64,000 nucleotides of DNA, taken from contig CACKHN010000004.1 in NCBI GenBank assembly GCA_902599995.1, forward strand, positions 1 to 64,000, given 5' to 3'. The stretch is from an uncultured Pelagibacteraceae bacterium. Its GTDB lineage: Bacteria; Pseudomonadota; Alphaproteobacteria; Pelagibacterales; Pelagibacteraceae. Within the stretch, counting starts at the first letter, position 1. Each line of letters begins with the position of its first letter. The translations under genes were made by a program, and so were the position numbers. Shown here piece by piece: positions 39,596 to 48,209 of the stretch. The notes beneath the pieces are model-generated. The model saw nothing but the letters and a program-made list of their open reading frames with translations. It had not been told where the DNA came from and searched no databases.

Positions 39596-41050
39596 TTAAA
39601 TTTTTTGGTCATAATCACCAATTTTTCCGGTTTTTTGAAGTAAATCGTCAATAAAATCAAAGATTTTTTTCTTTCTTCTGTCCGAAGTTGGGCTTTCTGT
39701 AACAACTACTAATGAGGGTTTATTAGATGACGCTCTGATTAAACCCCATGAACCATCCTCAAAAGAAAATCTAATTCCATTTACAGTTAAAATCTCTGAT
39801 ATAGTTTGATCATCTATTTTTATTCTATCACTTTTAACTTTTTCTACCTGTTTTACTAATTCTTCAACTACTTGATATTTTTCTTCATCTTTACAAAAAG
39901 GAGCCATAGTAGGTGATTGATAAGTTATAGGTAATTCATCAATAATTTCACTCATTTCTTTATTTTGATTATTCAGTAAATGACAAACCTGAATTGCAGA
40001 ATTAATACCATCATCATATCCATAACCTAGTGGTTGATTAAAAAAGAAATGTCCACTTTTTTCAAACCCAGCCAAAGCTTTTTCTGTATTAACTTTTCTT
40101 TTAATATGAGAATGACCCGTTTTCCAATAAATCGTATCGCAGTTATTTTTTGCTAATACTTTATCTTTTGCGTATAAACCTGTAGATTTAACATCTACTA
40201 CAAACTTTGAATTCTGGTGTTTTGCAGATAAGTTTCTAGCAATTAATAAACCAATTTTATCTGAAAATATCTCATTACCTTTGTTGTCAATTACTCCAAC
40301 TCTGTCACCATCTCCATCAAAACCAAAACCTATATCAGCATTATTTTCCTTTACAGATTTTGCTATTTCGTGAAGCATCTCTAAATCTTCAGGATTAGGA
40401 TTATATTTTGGAAAAGTCCAATCTAAATTACAATCTAGTTCAATTACTTCGCAACCAATTCCTCTTAATATATCTGGAGCGAATATGCCTGCGGTACCAT
40501 TTCCACATGCAACAACAGCTTTTATTTTTTTATTAATTTTATTATTTTTGATTAAATCTTCTTTATAAACTTGTTGGAAATTTTCGATTTGTTTTTCACT
40601 TCCTTGACCTGATGTAAATTTTTCATTAAGCGTTATTTCTTTTAATTCCTTCATTTCTTCTGGGGCATGAGTTAATCCTTTTTTGATACCCATCTTAACT
40701 CCAGTCCATCCATTTTCATTATGACTTGCTGTTACCATTGCAACAGCATCAGAATTTAAATCAAACTGAGCAAAATAAACCATAGGTGATAATGACAACC
40801 CAACATCTTCGACATTACAGCCAGTTGATAGTAATCCTTTTTTTAGAGCAGTTTTTATCTCTTCGCTGTAAGAACGATAGTCATGTCCAACTACAACTCT
40901 TGGGTTATGTTTTTTAGTATTACTAATTATCTGTGTGCCTAAACCTTTACCAAGATTCTCTATTCCAGCTCTATTTATGTCTTTTTCATACAACCATCGA
41001 GCGTCATATTCTCTGAATCCGTATGGGTCAATTTTAATATTTTGTGTCAT
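39596..41050 (-). CDS. Phosphomannomutase/phosphoglucomutase
   Basis: The start is set at 41050, giving 484 residues beginning MTQNIKIDPYGFREYDARWL; an earlier in-frame ATG at 41125 would add 25 Lys/Ile-rich residues and overlap a regulatory site. Motifs are VTASHNENGWTG (phosphoserine), GFGFDGDGDRVGVID (metal loop), GFEKSGHFFF (sugar binding) and RASSNKPSLVVVTE (phosphate binding). It converts hexose 6-phosphates to 1-phosphates for surface polysaccharide precursors. An intrinsic terminator follows. Confidence 0.92.
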   Translation of the reverse strand: MTQNIKIDPYGFREYDARWLYEKDINRAGIENLGKGLGTQIISNTKKHNPRVVVGHDYRSYSEEIKTALKKGLLSTGCNVEDVGLSLSPMVYFAQFDLNSDAVAMVTASHNENGWTGVKMGIKKGLTHAPEEMKELKEITLNEKFTSGQGSEKQIENFQQVYKEDLIKNNKINKKIKAVVACGNGTAGIFAPDILRGIGCEVIELDCNLDWTFPKYNPNPEDLEMLHEIAKSVKENNADIGFGFDGDGDRVGVIDNKGNEIFSDKIGLLIARNLSAKHQNSKFVVDVKSTGLYAKDKVLAKNNCDTIYWKTGHSHIKRKVNTEKALAGFEKSGHFFFNQPLGYGYDDGINSAIQVCHLLNNQNKEMSEIIDELPITYQSPTMAPFCKDEEKYQVVEELVKQVEKVKSDRIKIDDQTISEILTVNGIRFSFEDGSWGLIRASSNKPSLVVVTESPTSDRRKKKIFDFIDDLLQKTGKIGDYDQKI

Positions 41051-41125
41051 TTGATAATTTTTTATCTCTTTTATGTTAATTAACCTTAATTTTTTAATTT
41101 TTTTTATTGATATATAATTTATCAT

Positions 41126-41140
41126 GTTCTATAAATGTTC
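41126..41140 (+). promoter_or_regulatory. LexA-type SOS box (GTTC-N7-GTTC) upstream of nrdAB
   Basis: GTTCTATAAATGTTC is an exact match to GTTC-N7-GTTC, the direct-repeat LexA site known in Alphaproteobacteria. It is part of a perfect 9-bp repeat ATGTTCTAT (41124-41132 and 41135-41143) at 11-bp spacing. It overlaps a possible -35 (TTGATT, 41143-41148) whose -10 (TATTAA, 41165-41170) is 16 bp further on. This would place nrdAB under damage control; LexA presence in the genome is not known from this window. Confidence 0.6.
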
Positions 41141-41142
41141 TA

Positions 41143-41170
41143 TTGATTTAATGATTATATAGTATATTAA
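41143..41170 (+). promoter_or_regulatory. Candidate nrdA promoter
   Basis: TTGATT (41143-41148) and TATTAA (41165-41170), 16 bp apart, lie 59 bp before the start codon at 41230. Both hexamers are imperfect. The LexA-type repeat touches the -35, a standard repressor position. Confidence 0.45.
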
Positions 41171-41229
41171 GTCAAAACGCCTACAACATGTAGTTGTTTT
41201 CGTTAAATAAACTAAATATAATAAGAGTT

Positions 41230-43167
41230 ATGAACAAAATTTTATCGCAGGCCCTTAAGAAAGCTGTCTCTGAATATAGCCCTCAAGTTAACGAGGTTTC
41301 GAAAGATAAAAGACCCGATCTTTTCTCATTAAATAACGAAACGGAACTATTTCAAAATGACAAGGGTATTATTATTAAGATTGATCGTTCTAAAGATTCG
41401 AATTTAACTGATTTTGGTAAAGCGACACTAAAAGACAGATATCTAGGTCACAACGAATCTTTTCAAGATCTATTTGCAAGAGTTGCAAGTTCATATGCTG
41501 ATGACAATCTTCACGCTCAAAGAATTTATAATTATATAAGCAATCTTTGGTTTATGCCTGCTACACCTGTTTTATCTAATGGAGGAACCAAAAGAGGATT
41601 GCCTATTTCATGTTTTTTAAATGAAGCATCAGATAGCTTGGGTGGCATCTTAGATTTATGGAGCGAAAATGTTTGGCTTGCAGCTAAAGGTGGTGGCATA
41701 GGAAGTTATTGGGGCAATCTAAGATCTATTGGTGAAAAAATTGGTAAAGTTGGAAAGACATCAGGTATAATTCCATTTATTAAAGTTATGGACTCTTTAA
41801 CTATGGCAATTAGCCAAGGTTCTTTAAGAAGAGGTTCTGCTGCTTGTTATCTTCCAATTGATCATCCTGAGATAGAAGAGTTTATAGAAATGAGAAGACC
41901 AACAGGTGGCGACCCAAACAGAAAAGCATTAAATTTACATCACGGTGTTTTAGTTTCAGATGCATTCATGAGAGCTGTAGAAACTGATGAACAATGGGCA
42001 TTGAAAAGTCCTGCAGACGGAACAGTTCAACAAACTATTTCAGCAAGAAATTTATGGATAAGATTATTAACTGCTAGAATAGAGACTGGTGAACCATATA
42101 TAATTTATATTGATACAGTTAATAGACAAATACCACAGCATCATAAATTAGCTAATCTGACAGTTAAAACTTCTAACTTGTGCAGTGAAATAACTTTACC
42201 AACAGGAATAGATAAAGACGGTAGAGATAGAACAGCAGTTTGTTGTTTGTCATCTTTGAACTTAGAAAAATATGACGAATGGAAAGATGACCCAAATATG
42301 ATTAATGATGTTATGAGATTCTTAGATAATGTTTTATCTGACTTCATAAATAAAGCACCGGATCAATTTAAAGATGCAAAGTATTCAGCAGAAAGAGAAC
42401 GAAGTGTTGGATTAGGTGTAATGGGTTTCCATTCATTTCTACAAAAAAATAGAATTCCTTTAGAGTCTGTAATGGCTAAGTCTTGGAATAAAAAAATATT
42501 TAAAGACATTGATGCAAAAGTAAATCAAGCTTCTAAAGACTTAGCAGAAGAAAGAGGTGCATGTCCCGATGCCGCAGAATACGGTTATCAAGAAAGATTT
42601 TCTAACAAGACCGCAATTGCACCAACAGCTTCAATTTCTATCATTTGTGGTGGAGCGTCACCAGGAGTTGAGCCAATTGCTGCTAACAGTTATACTCACA
42701 AAACCTTATCAGGTTCATTTAATGTTAAAAATAGATATTTAGAGGAAATTCTAGAAAGTCACGGAAAAAATGACGATGAAACCTGGTCAAGTATTACAAC
42801 AAATCAGGGTTCAGTATCACATTTAGACTTTCTAACTGATTTAGAGAAAGATGTTTTTAAAACAGCTTTTGAGTTAAACCAAAATTGGATTATTGAGCTA
42901 AGTGGAGATAGAACTCCATTTATATCTCAAGCACAATCAGTAAACTTGTTTTTACCTGCTGACGTTCATAAGAAAGAACTTCATAAAATTCATTTTGATG
43001 CTTGGAAAAAAGGTTTAAAAAGCCTTTATTACTGTAGATCAAAATCAATCCAAAGAGCTGAAAATATCAATGATGCTAAATCAACAGATATTATGGCGAA
43101 TGTCTACAAAAATAAATCAACCCAAACAGAAGAAACAGAATACGAGGAGTGTCTATCATGTCAGTAG
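41230..43167 (+). CDS. nrdA: Ribonucleoside-diphosphate reductase, alpha subunit (class I)
   Basis: From the ATG at 41230 the product has 645 residues, without an obvious N-terminal ATP-cone. It carries the catalytic barrel motifs LPISCFLNEASDSLGGI (first active-site Cys), SNLCSEITLP (radical Cys), TAVCCLSSLNLE (second redox Cys), PTASISIICGG and the C-terminal redox pair ECLSC. It makes deoxyribonucleotides together with NrdB, whose gene overlaps it by 10 bp. A short form lacking the cone would lack dATP overall inhibition. A LexA-type box precedes the gene. Confidence 0.93.
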   Translation: MNKILSQALKKAVSEYSPQVNEVSKDKRPDLFSLNNETELFQNDKGIIIKIDRSKDSNLTDFGKATLKDRYLGHNESFQDLFARVASSYADDNLHAQRIYNYISNLWFMPATPVLSNGGTKRGLPISCFLNEASDSLGGILDLWSENVWLAAKGGGIGSYWGNLRSIGEKIGKVGKTSGIIPFIKVMDSLTMAISQGSLRRGSAACYLPIDHPEIEEFIEMRRPTGGDPNRKALNLHHGVLVSDAFMRAVETDEQWALKSPADGTVQQTISARNLWIRLLTARIETGEPYIIYIDTVNRQIPQHHKLANLTVKTSNLCSEITLPTGIDKDGRDRTAVCCLSSLNLEKYDEWKDDPNMINDVMRFLDNVLSDFINKAPDQFKDAKYSAERERSVGLGVMGFHSFLQKNRIPLESVMAKSWNKKIFKDIDAKVNQASKDLAEERGACPDAAEYGYQERFSNKTAIAPTASISIICGGASPGVEPIAANSYTHKTLSGSFNVKNRYLEEILESHGKNDDETWSSITTNQGSVSHLDFLTDLEKDVFKTAFELNQNWIIELSGDRTPFISQAQSVNLFLPADVHKKELHKIHFDAWKKGLKSLYYCRSKSIQRAENINDAKSTDIMANVYKNKSTQTEETEYEECLSCQ

Positions 43168-44165
43168 CAGAAAAAATAAATTCACAAATTATCCAACCAA
43201 AAAAAAAGGGATTGTTAGTTGAGAACCCAGTTTACAAACCATTTAGATATCCATGGTGCTATGATGCTTGGTTAACTCAACAAAGAATTCATTGGCTGCC
43301 TGAAGAAGTTCCTTTGGGGGATGATGTTAGAGATTGGCAAAAAAATTTATCGCAATCAGAAAAAAATTTATTAACACAAATTTTTAGATTTTTTACTCAA
43401 GCTGATGTTGAAGTGAATAATTGTTATTTAAGACATTACACAACAGTTTTTAAACCAACTGAAGTGTTGATGATGATGACTGCTTTTGCTGCAATGGAAA
43501 CAGTTCATGTGGCTGCTTATTCACACCTTTTAGATACAATCGGAATGCCAGAGTCTGAATATTCTGCTTTTATGAAGTACAAAGAGATGAAAGACAAATA
43601 TGACTATATGCAAAATTTTAATGTAAATTCAAAAGAGGATATTGCTAAAACAGTTGCTGTTTTTAGTGCGTTTACTGAAGGGCTGCAGTTATTTGCAAGC
43701 TTTGCTATTTTGTTAAATTTTCCAAGACACAACAAAATGAAAGGTATGGGCCAGATCGTCACTTGGTCAGTGAGAGATGAAACTCTTCATTGCAACTCTA
43801 TGATAAGAATTTTTAGAGAATTTATTAAAGAGAACCCAGAAATATGGACTCCAAAATTGAAAAAAGAACTTTATGAAGCATGTAGAACAATTATAGAGCA
43901 TGAAGATGCTTTTATTGATTTAGCTTTTGAAATGGGACCTATGGAGGGATTAACAGCAAGAGAAGTGAAAGATTATATTCGATTTATAGCTAATAGAAGA
44001 TTAGACCAATTAGGTTTAGAGGCTATTTATGATGTTGATAAAAATCCTCTTGGTTGGTTAGACACTATGCTTAATGCTGTCGAGCATATGAACTTTTTTG
44101 AGGGGCGTGCAACAGAATATTCTAAAGCATCCACCCAAGGAACTTGGGCAGAAGCATTTAGTTAA
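43158..44165 (+). CDS. nrdB: Ribonucleoside-diphosphate reductase, beta subunit (class I)
   Basis: The start at 43158 follows GAGGAG by 8 bp; a GTG three codons earlier overlaps that site. In the 335-residue product the di-metal ligands are all visible: Asp83, Glu114, His117, Glu174, Glu208 and His211. Tyr121 stands in the position of the radical-forming tyrosine (EXXHXXXY). It houses the metal cofactor that starts catalysis in NrdA. A methyltransferase gene follows after 5 bp. Confidence 0.94.
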   Translation: MSVAEKINSQIIQPKKKGLLVENPVYKPFRYPWCYDAWLTQQRIHWLPEEVPLGDDVRDWQKNLSQSEKNLLTQIFRFFTQADVEVNNCYLRHYTTVFKPTEVLMMMTAFAAMETVHVAAYSHLLDTIGMPESEYSAFMKYKEMKDKYDYMQNFNVNSKEDIAKTVAVFSAFTEGLQLFASFAILLNFPRHNKMKGMGQIVTWSVRDETLHCNSMIRIFREFIKENPEIWTPKLKKELYEACRTIIEHEDAFIDLAFEMGPMEGLTAREVKDYIRFIANRRLDQLGLEAIYDVDKNPLGWLDTMLNAVEHMNFFEGRATEYSKASTQGTWAEAFS

Positions 44166-44170
44166 TAAAT

Positions 44171-44794
44171 GTGAGAGATTTTGGTTTAGTTGTAATTGGA
44201 GCTCACACAGGTCAATATCTCAAAGAAATAATAGCAGAATATACAAGTGAAAATATTCTATTAGTAGAACCTGTTCCTTATAATCATAAGATTCTTGAAA
44301 AGGAATATTCAAAAAAGAAAAATTTTTTTATATGTAAAAATGCAATACTCGATAATACCAGTAAACAAAATTTTTTTTATGTCAAAAAAGAGTCAATAAA
44401 AAAGCTTGGTAAACATTGGGCGACAGGCATAGGTTCCTTTGATATAAATCATATATTAAGTCATAAAGGAAAAAGATTTGATATCACTGATGAAGATATT
44501 CAAGAAATAGAAATTGATTTTATAACATTTAAAGATTTAACTGAAAGGTATTCAATTAAATCTATAGATAAACTACAATTAGATGTAGAAGGGGCTGAAT
44601 ATAAAATTCTAAATTCGATAGATTTTAATGAGGTAAAAATCAATCAGATAATTTTTGAATCAAAACATTTCGATGGAACTTTTTTAGAGGGTAAAAAATT
44701 AGAGGAAACAAAAAAAATGTTAGAAACTAACGGCTATAAATTAAAGAAGGTGGATAGCGAAAATATTCTTGCTAAAAAAATTATCTCTGATTGA
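44171..44794 (+). CDS. FkbM-family methyltransferase
   Basis: The 207-residue protein starts at GTG and shows the SAM-binding pattern VVIGAHTGQYLKEIIAEY, with ENILLVEPVPYN as the acidic end of the second strand. The later DKLQLDVEGAEYKILNSI is the FkbM signature DVEGxE. It likely methylates a small molecule or glycan. It lies directly behind nrdB with no functional link visible, and its end overlaps the convergent prpC gene by 14 bp. Confidence 0.8.
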   Translation: MRDFGLVVIGAHTGQYLKEIIAEYTSENILLVEPVPYNHKILEKEYSKKKNFFICKNAILDNTSKQNFFYVKKESIKKLGKHWATGIGSFDINHILSHKGKRFDITDEDIQEIEIDFITFKDLTERYSIKSIDKLQLDVEGAEYKILNSIDFNEVKINQIIFESKHFDGTFLEGKKLEETKKMLETNGYKLKKVDSENILAKKIISD

Positions 44795-45905
44795 GCTCTA
44801 AAACTTTTCTGTGCTTTTTACCCTTATAACTAGCTAATGGTCTTATAAGCTTATTTGCAGCATGTTGCTCCATAATATGAGCAGACCAACCAGTTATTCT
44901 TGAAATAACAAATATGGGGGTAAAAAAGTCAGTATCGAATCCCATTAAGTGATAAGTCGGCCCAGTAGGATAGTCGACGTTTGGGTATATATTTTTCTCT
45001 TTAATCATAACTTTTTCAACAATGTCATAAATTTTTTCAAATTTTTTATCTTTTTTTAGTTTAGCGACTTTTCCAAAGTACTTTCTCATTGTAGGTACTC
45101 TTGAATCTCCTGATTTATAAACTCTATGTCCAAAACCCATTACAACTTCTTTGTTTTTTAAAGCATTATTTATCCAATTTAATGCGTTCTCAGGTTTTTT
45201 AATTTCATCCATCATATGCATTACCTCTTCATTAGCACCACCATGCAATGGCCCTTTAAGACTTGCAATAGCACCAGTAATTGCTCCATGAATATCAGAT
45301 AAACTACTTGTAATTGTTCTTGCTGTAAAAGTTGAAACATTAAAACTATGTTCAGCATACAATATTAAGGAAACGTCAAATGCTTTTACAATTTCTTTTT
45401 GAGGCACTTTACCAAAACACATGTAAAAGAAATTTTCAGCAAAATTAAGAGTTTTCTTTGGTTTGATTATTTTTTTTCCTTTTCTAATTCTATAAAAAGC
45501 AGCCAATGCAGTGGGAGTTTTTGCAAAAATTCTCAAAGATTTCCTCATATTCGCCTCAGGACTTGAGTCTTGTGTTTCTTTATCTTCAAGTCCCATAACA
45601 CTCACAGCAGTTCTTGCAACATCCATAGGATGTGATTTTTTGGGCATGTGCTTAATTATTTCATATAAATTTTTTGATAATTCTCGATTATTTTTTTCTT
45701 CTTTTTCAAATTTTTTTAGCTGAATTGTATTTGGCAAATCTTTATTTAAAATTAAATATGCTACTTCTTCAAATCTACAATATTCGCAAAGATCTTGAGC
45801 AGCATAACCTCTGTAAGTAAGAGAATTTATTTCAGGCATAACTTTTGAAACCTCAGTTTCATCGACCACTATCCCCAATAAACCTTTTTTAATTTCCTCA
45901 CTCAT
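44781..45905 (-). CDS. prpC: 2-methylcitrate synthase / citrate synthase
   Basis: The 374-residue protein belongs to the short bacterial citrate synthase family. LLGIVVDETEVSKV at the start, LTYRGYAAQDL (substrate site), LHGGANEEVMHM with the catalytic His, GFGHRVYKSGDSR (second catalytic His) and DFFTPIFVISRITGWSAHIMEQ (catalytic Asp side). Length and the neighbouring prpB gene identify 2-methylcitrate synthase of propionyl-CoA breakdown. It could also make citrate. It starts one base before the end of prpB. Confidence 0.9.
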   Translation of the reverse strand: MSEEIKKGLLGIVVDETEVSKVMPEINSLTYRGYAAQDLCEYCRFEEVAYLILNKDLPNTIQLKKFEKEEKNNRELSKNLYEIIKHMPKKSHPMDVARTAVSVMGLEDKETQDSSPEANMRKSLRIFAKTPTALAAFYRIRKGKKIIKPKKTLNFAENFFYMCFGKVPQKEIVKAFDVSLILYAEHSFNVSTFTARTITSSLSDIHGAITGAIASLKGPLHGGANEEVMHMMDEIKKPENALNWINNALKNKEVVMGFGHRVYKSGDSRVPTMRKYFGKVAKLKKDKKFEKIYDIVEKVMIKEKNIYPNVDYPTGPTYHLMGFDTDFFTPIFVISRITGWSAHIMEQHAANKLIRPLASYKGKKHRKVLELNQR

Positions 45906-46801
45906 TATTCGTGTCCTTCAGTACTAAAATTATAAATTTTTTCATCCAGTGAATTATACTTTTCATACTCAACAAGATCATAAAGCCTTTTTCTTGTTTG
46001 CATCTTATCTATTATATTGTTTTGATGTCCATTAACATAAATGTCTCTTAAGCCATCTTCTACATTTTTCATAGCTAACCTTTGTGTCGTTACAGGGTAT
46101 ATAACAATATTAAACCCAATATTTTCTAATTCTTTGTAATTAAATAGTTTTGATTTTCCAAATTCAGTCATATTTGCTAATAAATAGCAATTAAGTTCTT
46201 TTCTTACTTTTTCAAAATCTTTTTCATCATGAAGTGCTTCAGGAAAAATAATTTCTGCTCCTGCATCAACATAAGCTTTACATCTATCAATCATTTTATC
46301 TATTCCTTCTACACTTTTTGCATCAGATCTAGCGATTATTTTAAAGTTTTGATCTTTTTTTGCATTAACACATTCTTTTATTTTTTTTACCATCGCCTCT
46401 GTTGAAATAAGCTCCTTGTTATCAAGGTGGCCACATCTTTTTCTCTCAATTTGATCTTCCAAATGAACTCCAGTTATTCCAAATTGCTCAAATGTTTCTA
46501 TTGTTTCTTTGCAAGACTTAAAACCAGTATCTATGTCAACAATTGTAGGAAGATTAGTTACTCTAGATATTAAATAAGACCTAGTACTTACATCTTGTAA
46601 AGTGGTAAGTCCTATATCTGGAAAACCAAGATCATTTGCCATAACCCCACCAGAAACATAAACAGCATCGTATCCTATTTCTTCAATTAATTTTGCAGTT
46701 AAAGGATTATATGCTCCTGGTGCTCTTAAAATTTTTTTTGTTTTTAATTTATTATCAAAATCAATTCTTTTCTGAGCAGGTTCTTTTTCTACAAAGTGCA
46801 C
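45905..46801 (-). CDS. prpB: 2-methylisocitrate lyase
   Basis: The 298-residue enzyme is of the isocitrate lyase/PEP mutase superfamily: ILRAPGAYNPLTAKLIEEIGYDAVYVSG is split over the substrate barrel start, then GLTTLQDV, IVDIDTGFKS (metal site Asp) and IERKRCGHL, where Cys123 in KRCGH is the catalytic acid. It splits 2-methylisocitrate into pyruvate and succinate. It overlaps prpC by one base. Genes for methylcitrate dehydratase (prpD or acnD) are absent here. Confidence 0.92.
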   Translation of the reverse strand: MHFVEKEPAQKRIDFDNKLKTKKILRAPGAYNPLTAKLIEEIGYDAVYVSGGVMANDLGFPDIGLTTLQDVSTRSYLISRVTNLPTIVDIDTGFKSCKETIETFEQFGITGVHLEDQIERKRCGHLDNKELISTEAMVKKIKECVNAKKDQNFKIIARSDAKSVEGIDKMIDRCKAYVDAGAEIIFPEALHDEKDFEKVRKELNCYLLANMTEFGKSKLFNYKELENIGFNIVIYPVTTQRLAMKNVEDGLRDIYVNGHQNNIIDKMQTRKRLYDLVEYEKYNSLDEKIYNFSTEGHE

Positions 46802-46862
46802 TTTATTAACTCATATTGTAATAATATTTTTGTTTTAGTATTTAAATAAAATTAATCAATAT

Positions 46863-47528
46863 TTAAAGATAATTTGATATTATTTTTTCAATTCCTACAA
46901 AGTCTTTTACCAAGTGATTATGATAGATCTCATCTGATCTTTTTTCTGTGTATCCATATTTTAATAAAATTATTGGTATATTGGCAGCTTTTGCAGCATT
47001 AGCATCTGTCTCACTATCTCCAATCATCAATGATTTATTTTTGTCACCATCTAATATTTCTATAACGTTTGTTAAATGTCTAGGATCTGGTTTGCAATAT
47101 TCAAAAGTATTGTATCCTGCAACGTACTCAAAATATTCATAAATTCCAATTTTTTTTAAAAGATCAACAGCCAAATGTTCAGTCTTATTGGTACATACTG
47201 CCATAGAAATATTTTCATTTTTACACCAATTTAAAAATTCCTTTACACCATTAATTAATTTACTTTCATGTAAAATATTTTTTCCGTAATAAGATAAAAA
47301 TTCATCAGTCATTTTGTTTTGAATTTTTTCATCAAACCACTTCCACTGACCATTAGCTTTTGCCATCATAGCCTTAGCTCCTTTGCCAACAGCATTTTTT
47401 AATTCTCCTAAAGTTTTCTTAGGATAGCCAAATTTGTCCATTACGTGATTATGTGCGCGTATTAAATCTGGCGCTGTATCCACCAAAGTACCATCTAGAT
47501 CAAATAAAACTGTAAATTTTTGTCTCAT
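46863..47528 (-). CDS. gph: HAD-superfamily phosphatase, phosphoglycolate phosphatase type
   Basis: The 221-residue protein has all HAD motifs: VLFDLDGTLVDTAPDL (nucleophile Asp), MAVCTNKTEH (motif II), KPDPRHL (Lys of motif III) and MIGDSETDANAAKAANIP (motif IV). The helical cap between residues 15 and 90 has GKGAKAMM, typical of Gph. It likely hydrolyses 2-phosphoglycolate formed in DNA repair. The gene diverges from the glmU-like gene across 69 bp. Other small phosphoesters remain possible. Confidence 0.88.
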   Translation of the reverse strand: MRQKFTVLFDLDGTLVDTAPDLIRAHNHVMDKFGYPKKTLGELKNAVGKGAKAMMAKANGQWKWFDEKIQNKMTDEFLSYYGKNILHESKLINGVKEFLNWCKNENISMAVCTNKTEHLAVDLLKKIGIYEYFEYVAGYNTFEYCKPDPRHLTNVIEILDGDKNKSLMIGDSETDANAAKAANIPIILLKYGYTEKRSDEIYHNHLVKDFVGIEKIISNYL

Positions 47529-47597
47529 TTTTAAAGTATTTTAAAGAAATAAATTGTGAATTAATCAATATATATACTTAATGTAAATCAAACTTAA

Positions 47598-48206
47598 ATG
47601 AAAGTTTTAAATCAAAAAAAACTTAGAGAAAAATTTATCAAGTCAGGAGTAAAGATGATAAGTCCTGAAACAATTTTTTTTTCAAAAGATACGAAAATTG
47701 GAAATAACGTAACTATAGAACCTTATGTTGTTATTAGTTCTAAAGTTAAGATCGGGAACAATGTAATTATAAAATCCTTTTCTCACCTAGAGGGATGTAA
47801 AATTGAAAATAAAGTTGAAGTTGGCCCATATGCCAGAATTAGACCTGATACACTATTAAAAGAGGAATCCAAAATAGGTAATTTTGTTGAAGTTAAAAAA
47901 AGTAATGTAGGGAAAAAATCTAAAGTAAGTCATTTATCTTATATTGGTGACACAGACATTGGTAAATCAGTAAATGTTGGAGCAGGAACGATTACTTGTA
48001 ATTATGATGGTATTAAAAAACATAAAACAAAAATTAAAGACAAAGTTTTTATAGGCTCTAATTCTTCGTTAGTAGCACCAGTTACAATTGATAGCGAAAG
48101 TTTTGTTGGAGCAGGTTCTATTATTACTAAAAATGTTTCTAAAAAATCTCTAGCACTTACCAGAGCTTTACAAACAGAAATCAAAAATTATAAAAAAAAT
48201 AAATAA
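47598..48206 (+). CDS. Stand-alone GlmU acetyltransferase domain
   Basis: The 202-residue product is the left-handed beta-helix half of GlmU: PYARIRPDT (Arg82), NFVEVKKSNVG (Lys100), SHLSYIGDTDIG (His112 catalytic base, Tyr115) and TITCNYDGIKKHKT. These match the glucosamine-1-phosphate acetyltransferase site. The N-terminal uridylyltransferase with its GxGxRM loop is missing entirely, while full GlmU is about 450 residues. The glmS gene starts 3 bp downstream, so both act in UDP-GlcNAc synthesis. Uridylyl transfer must be done by another protein. Confidence 0.85.
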   Translation: MKVLNQKKLREKFIKSGVKMISPETIFFSKDTKIGNNVTIEPYVVISSKVKIGNNVIIKSFSHLEGCKIENKVEVGPYARIRPDTLLKEESKIGNFVEVKKSNVGKKSKVSHLSYIGDTDIGKSVNVGAGTITCNYDGIKKHKTKIKDKVFIGSNSSLVAPVTIDSESFVGAGSIITKNVSKKSLALTRALQTEIKNYKKNK

Positions 48207-48209
48207 ATT

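Noticed and set aside
41151..41170. NrdR-type box upstream of nrdA
   Set aside because: TATATAGT resembles part of an NrdR box, but the full 16-bp palindrome and the usual second box are missing.
43149..43157. GTG start for nrdB
   Set aside because: The GTG overlaps the GAGGAG ribosome-binding site; the ATG at 43158 has correct spacing.
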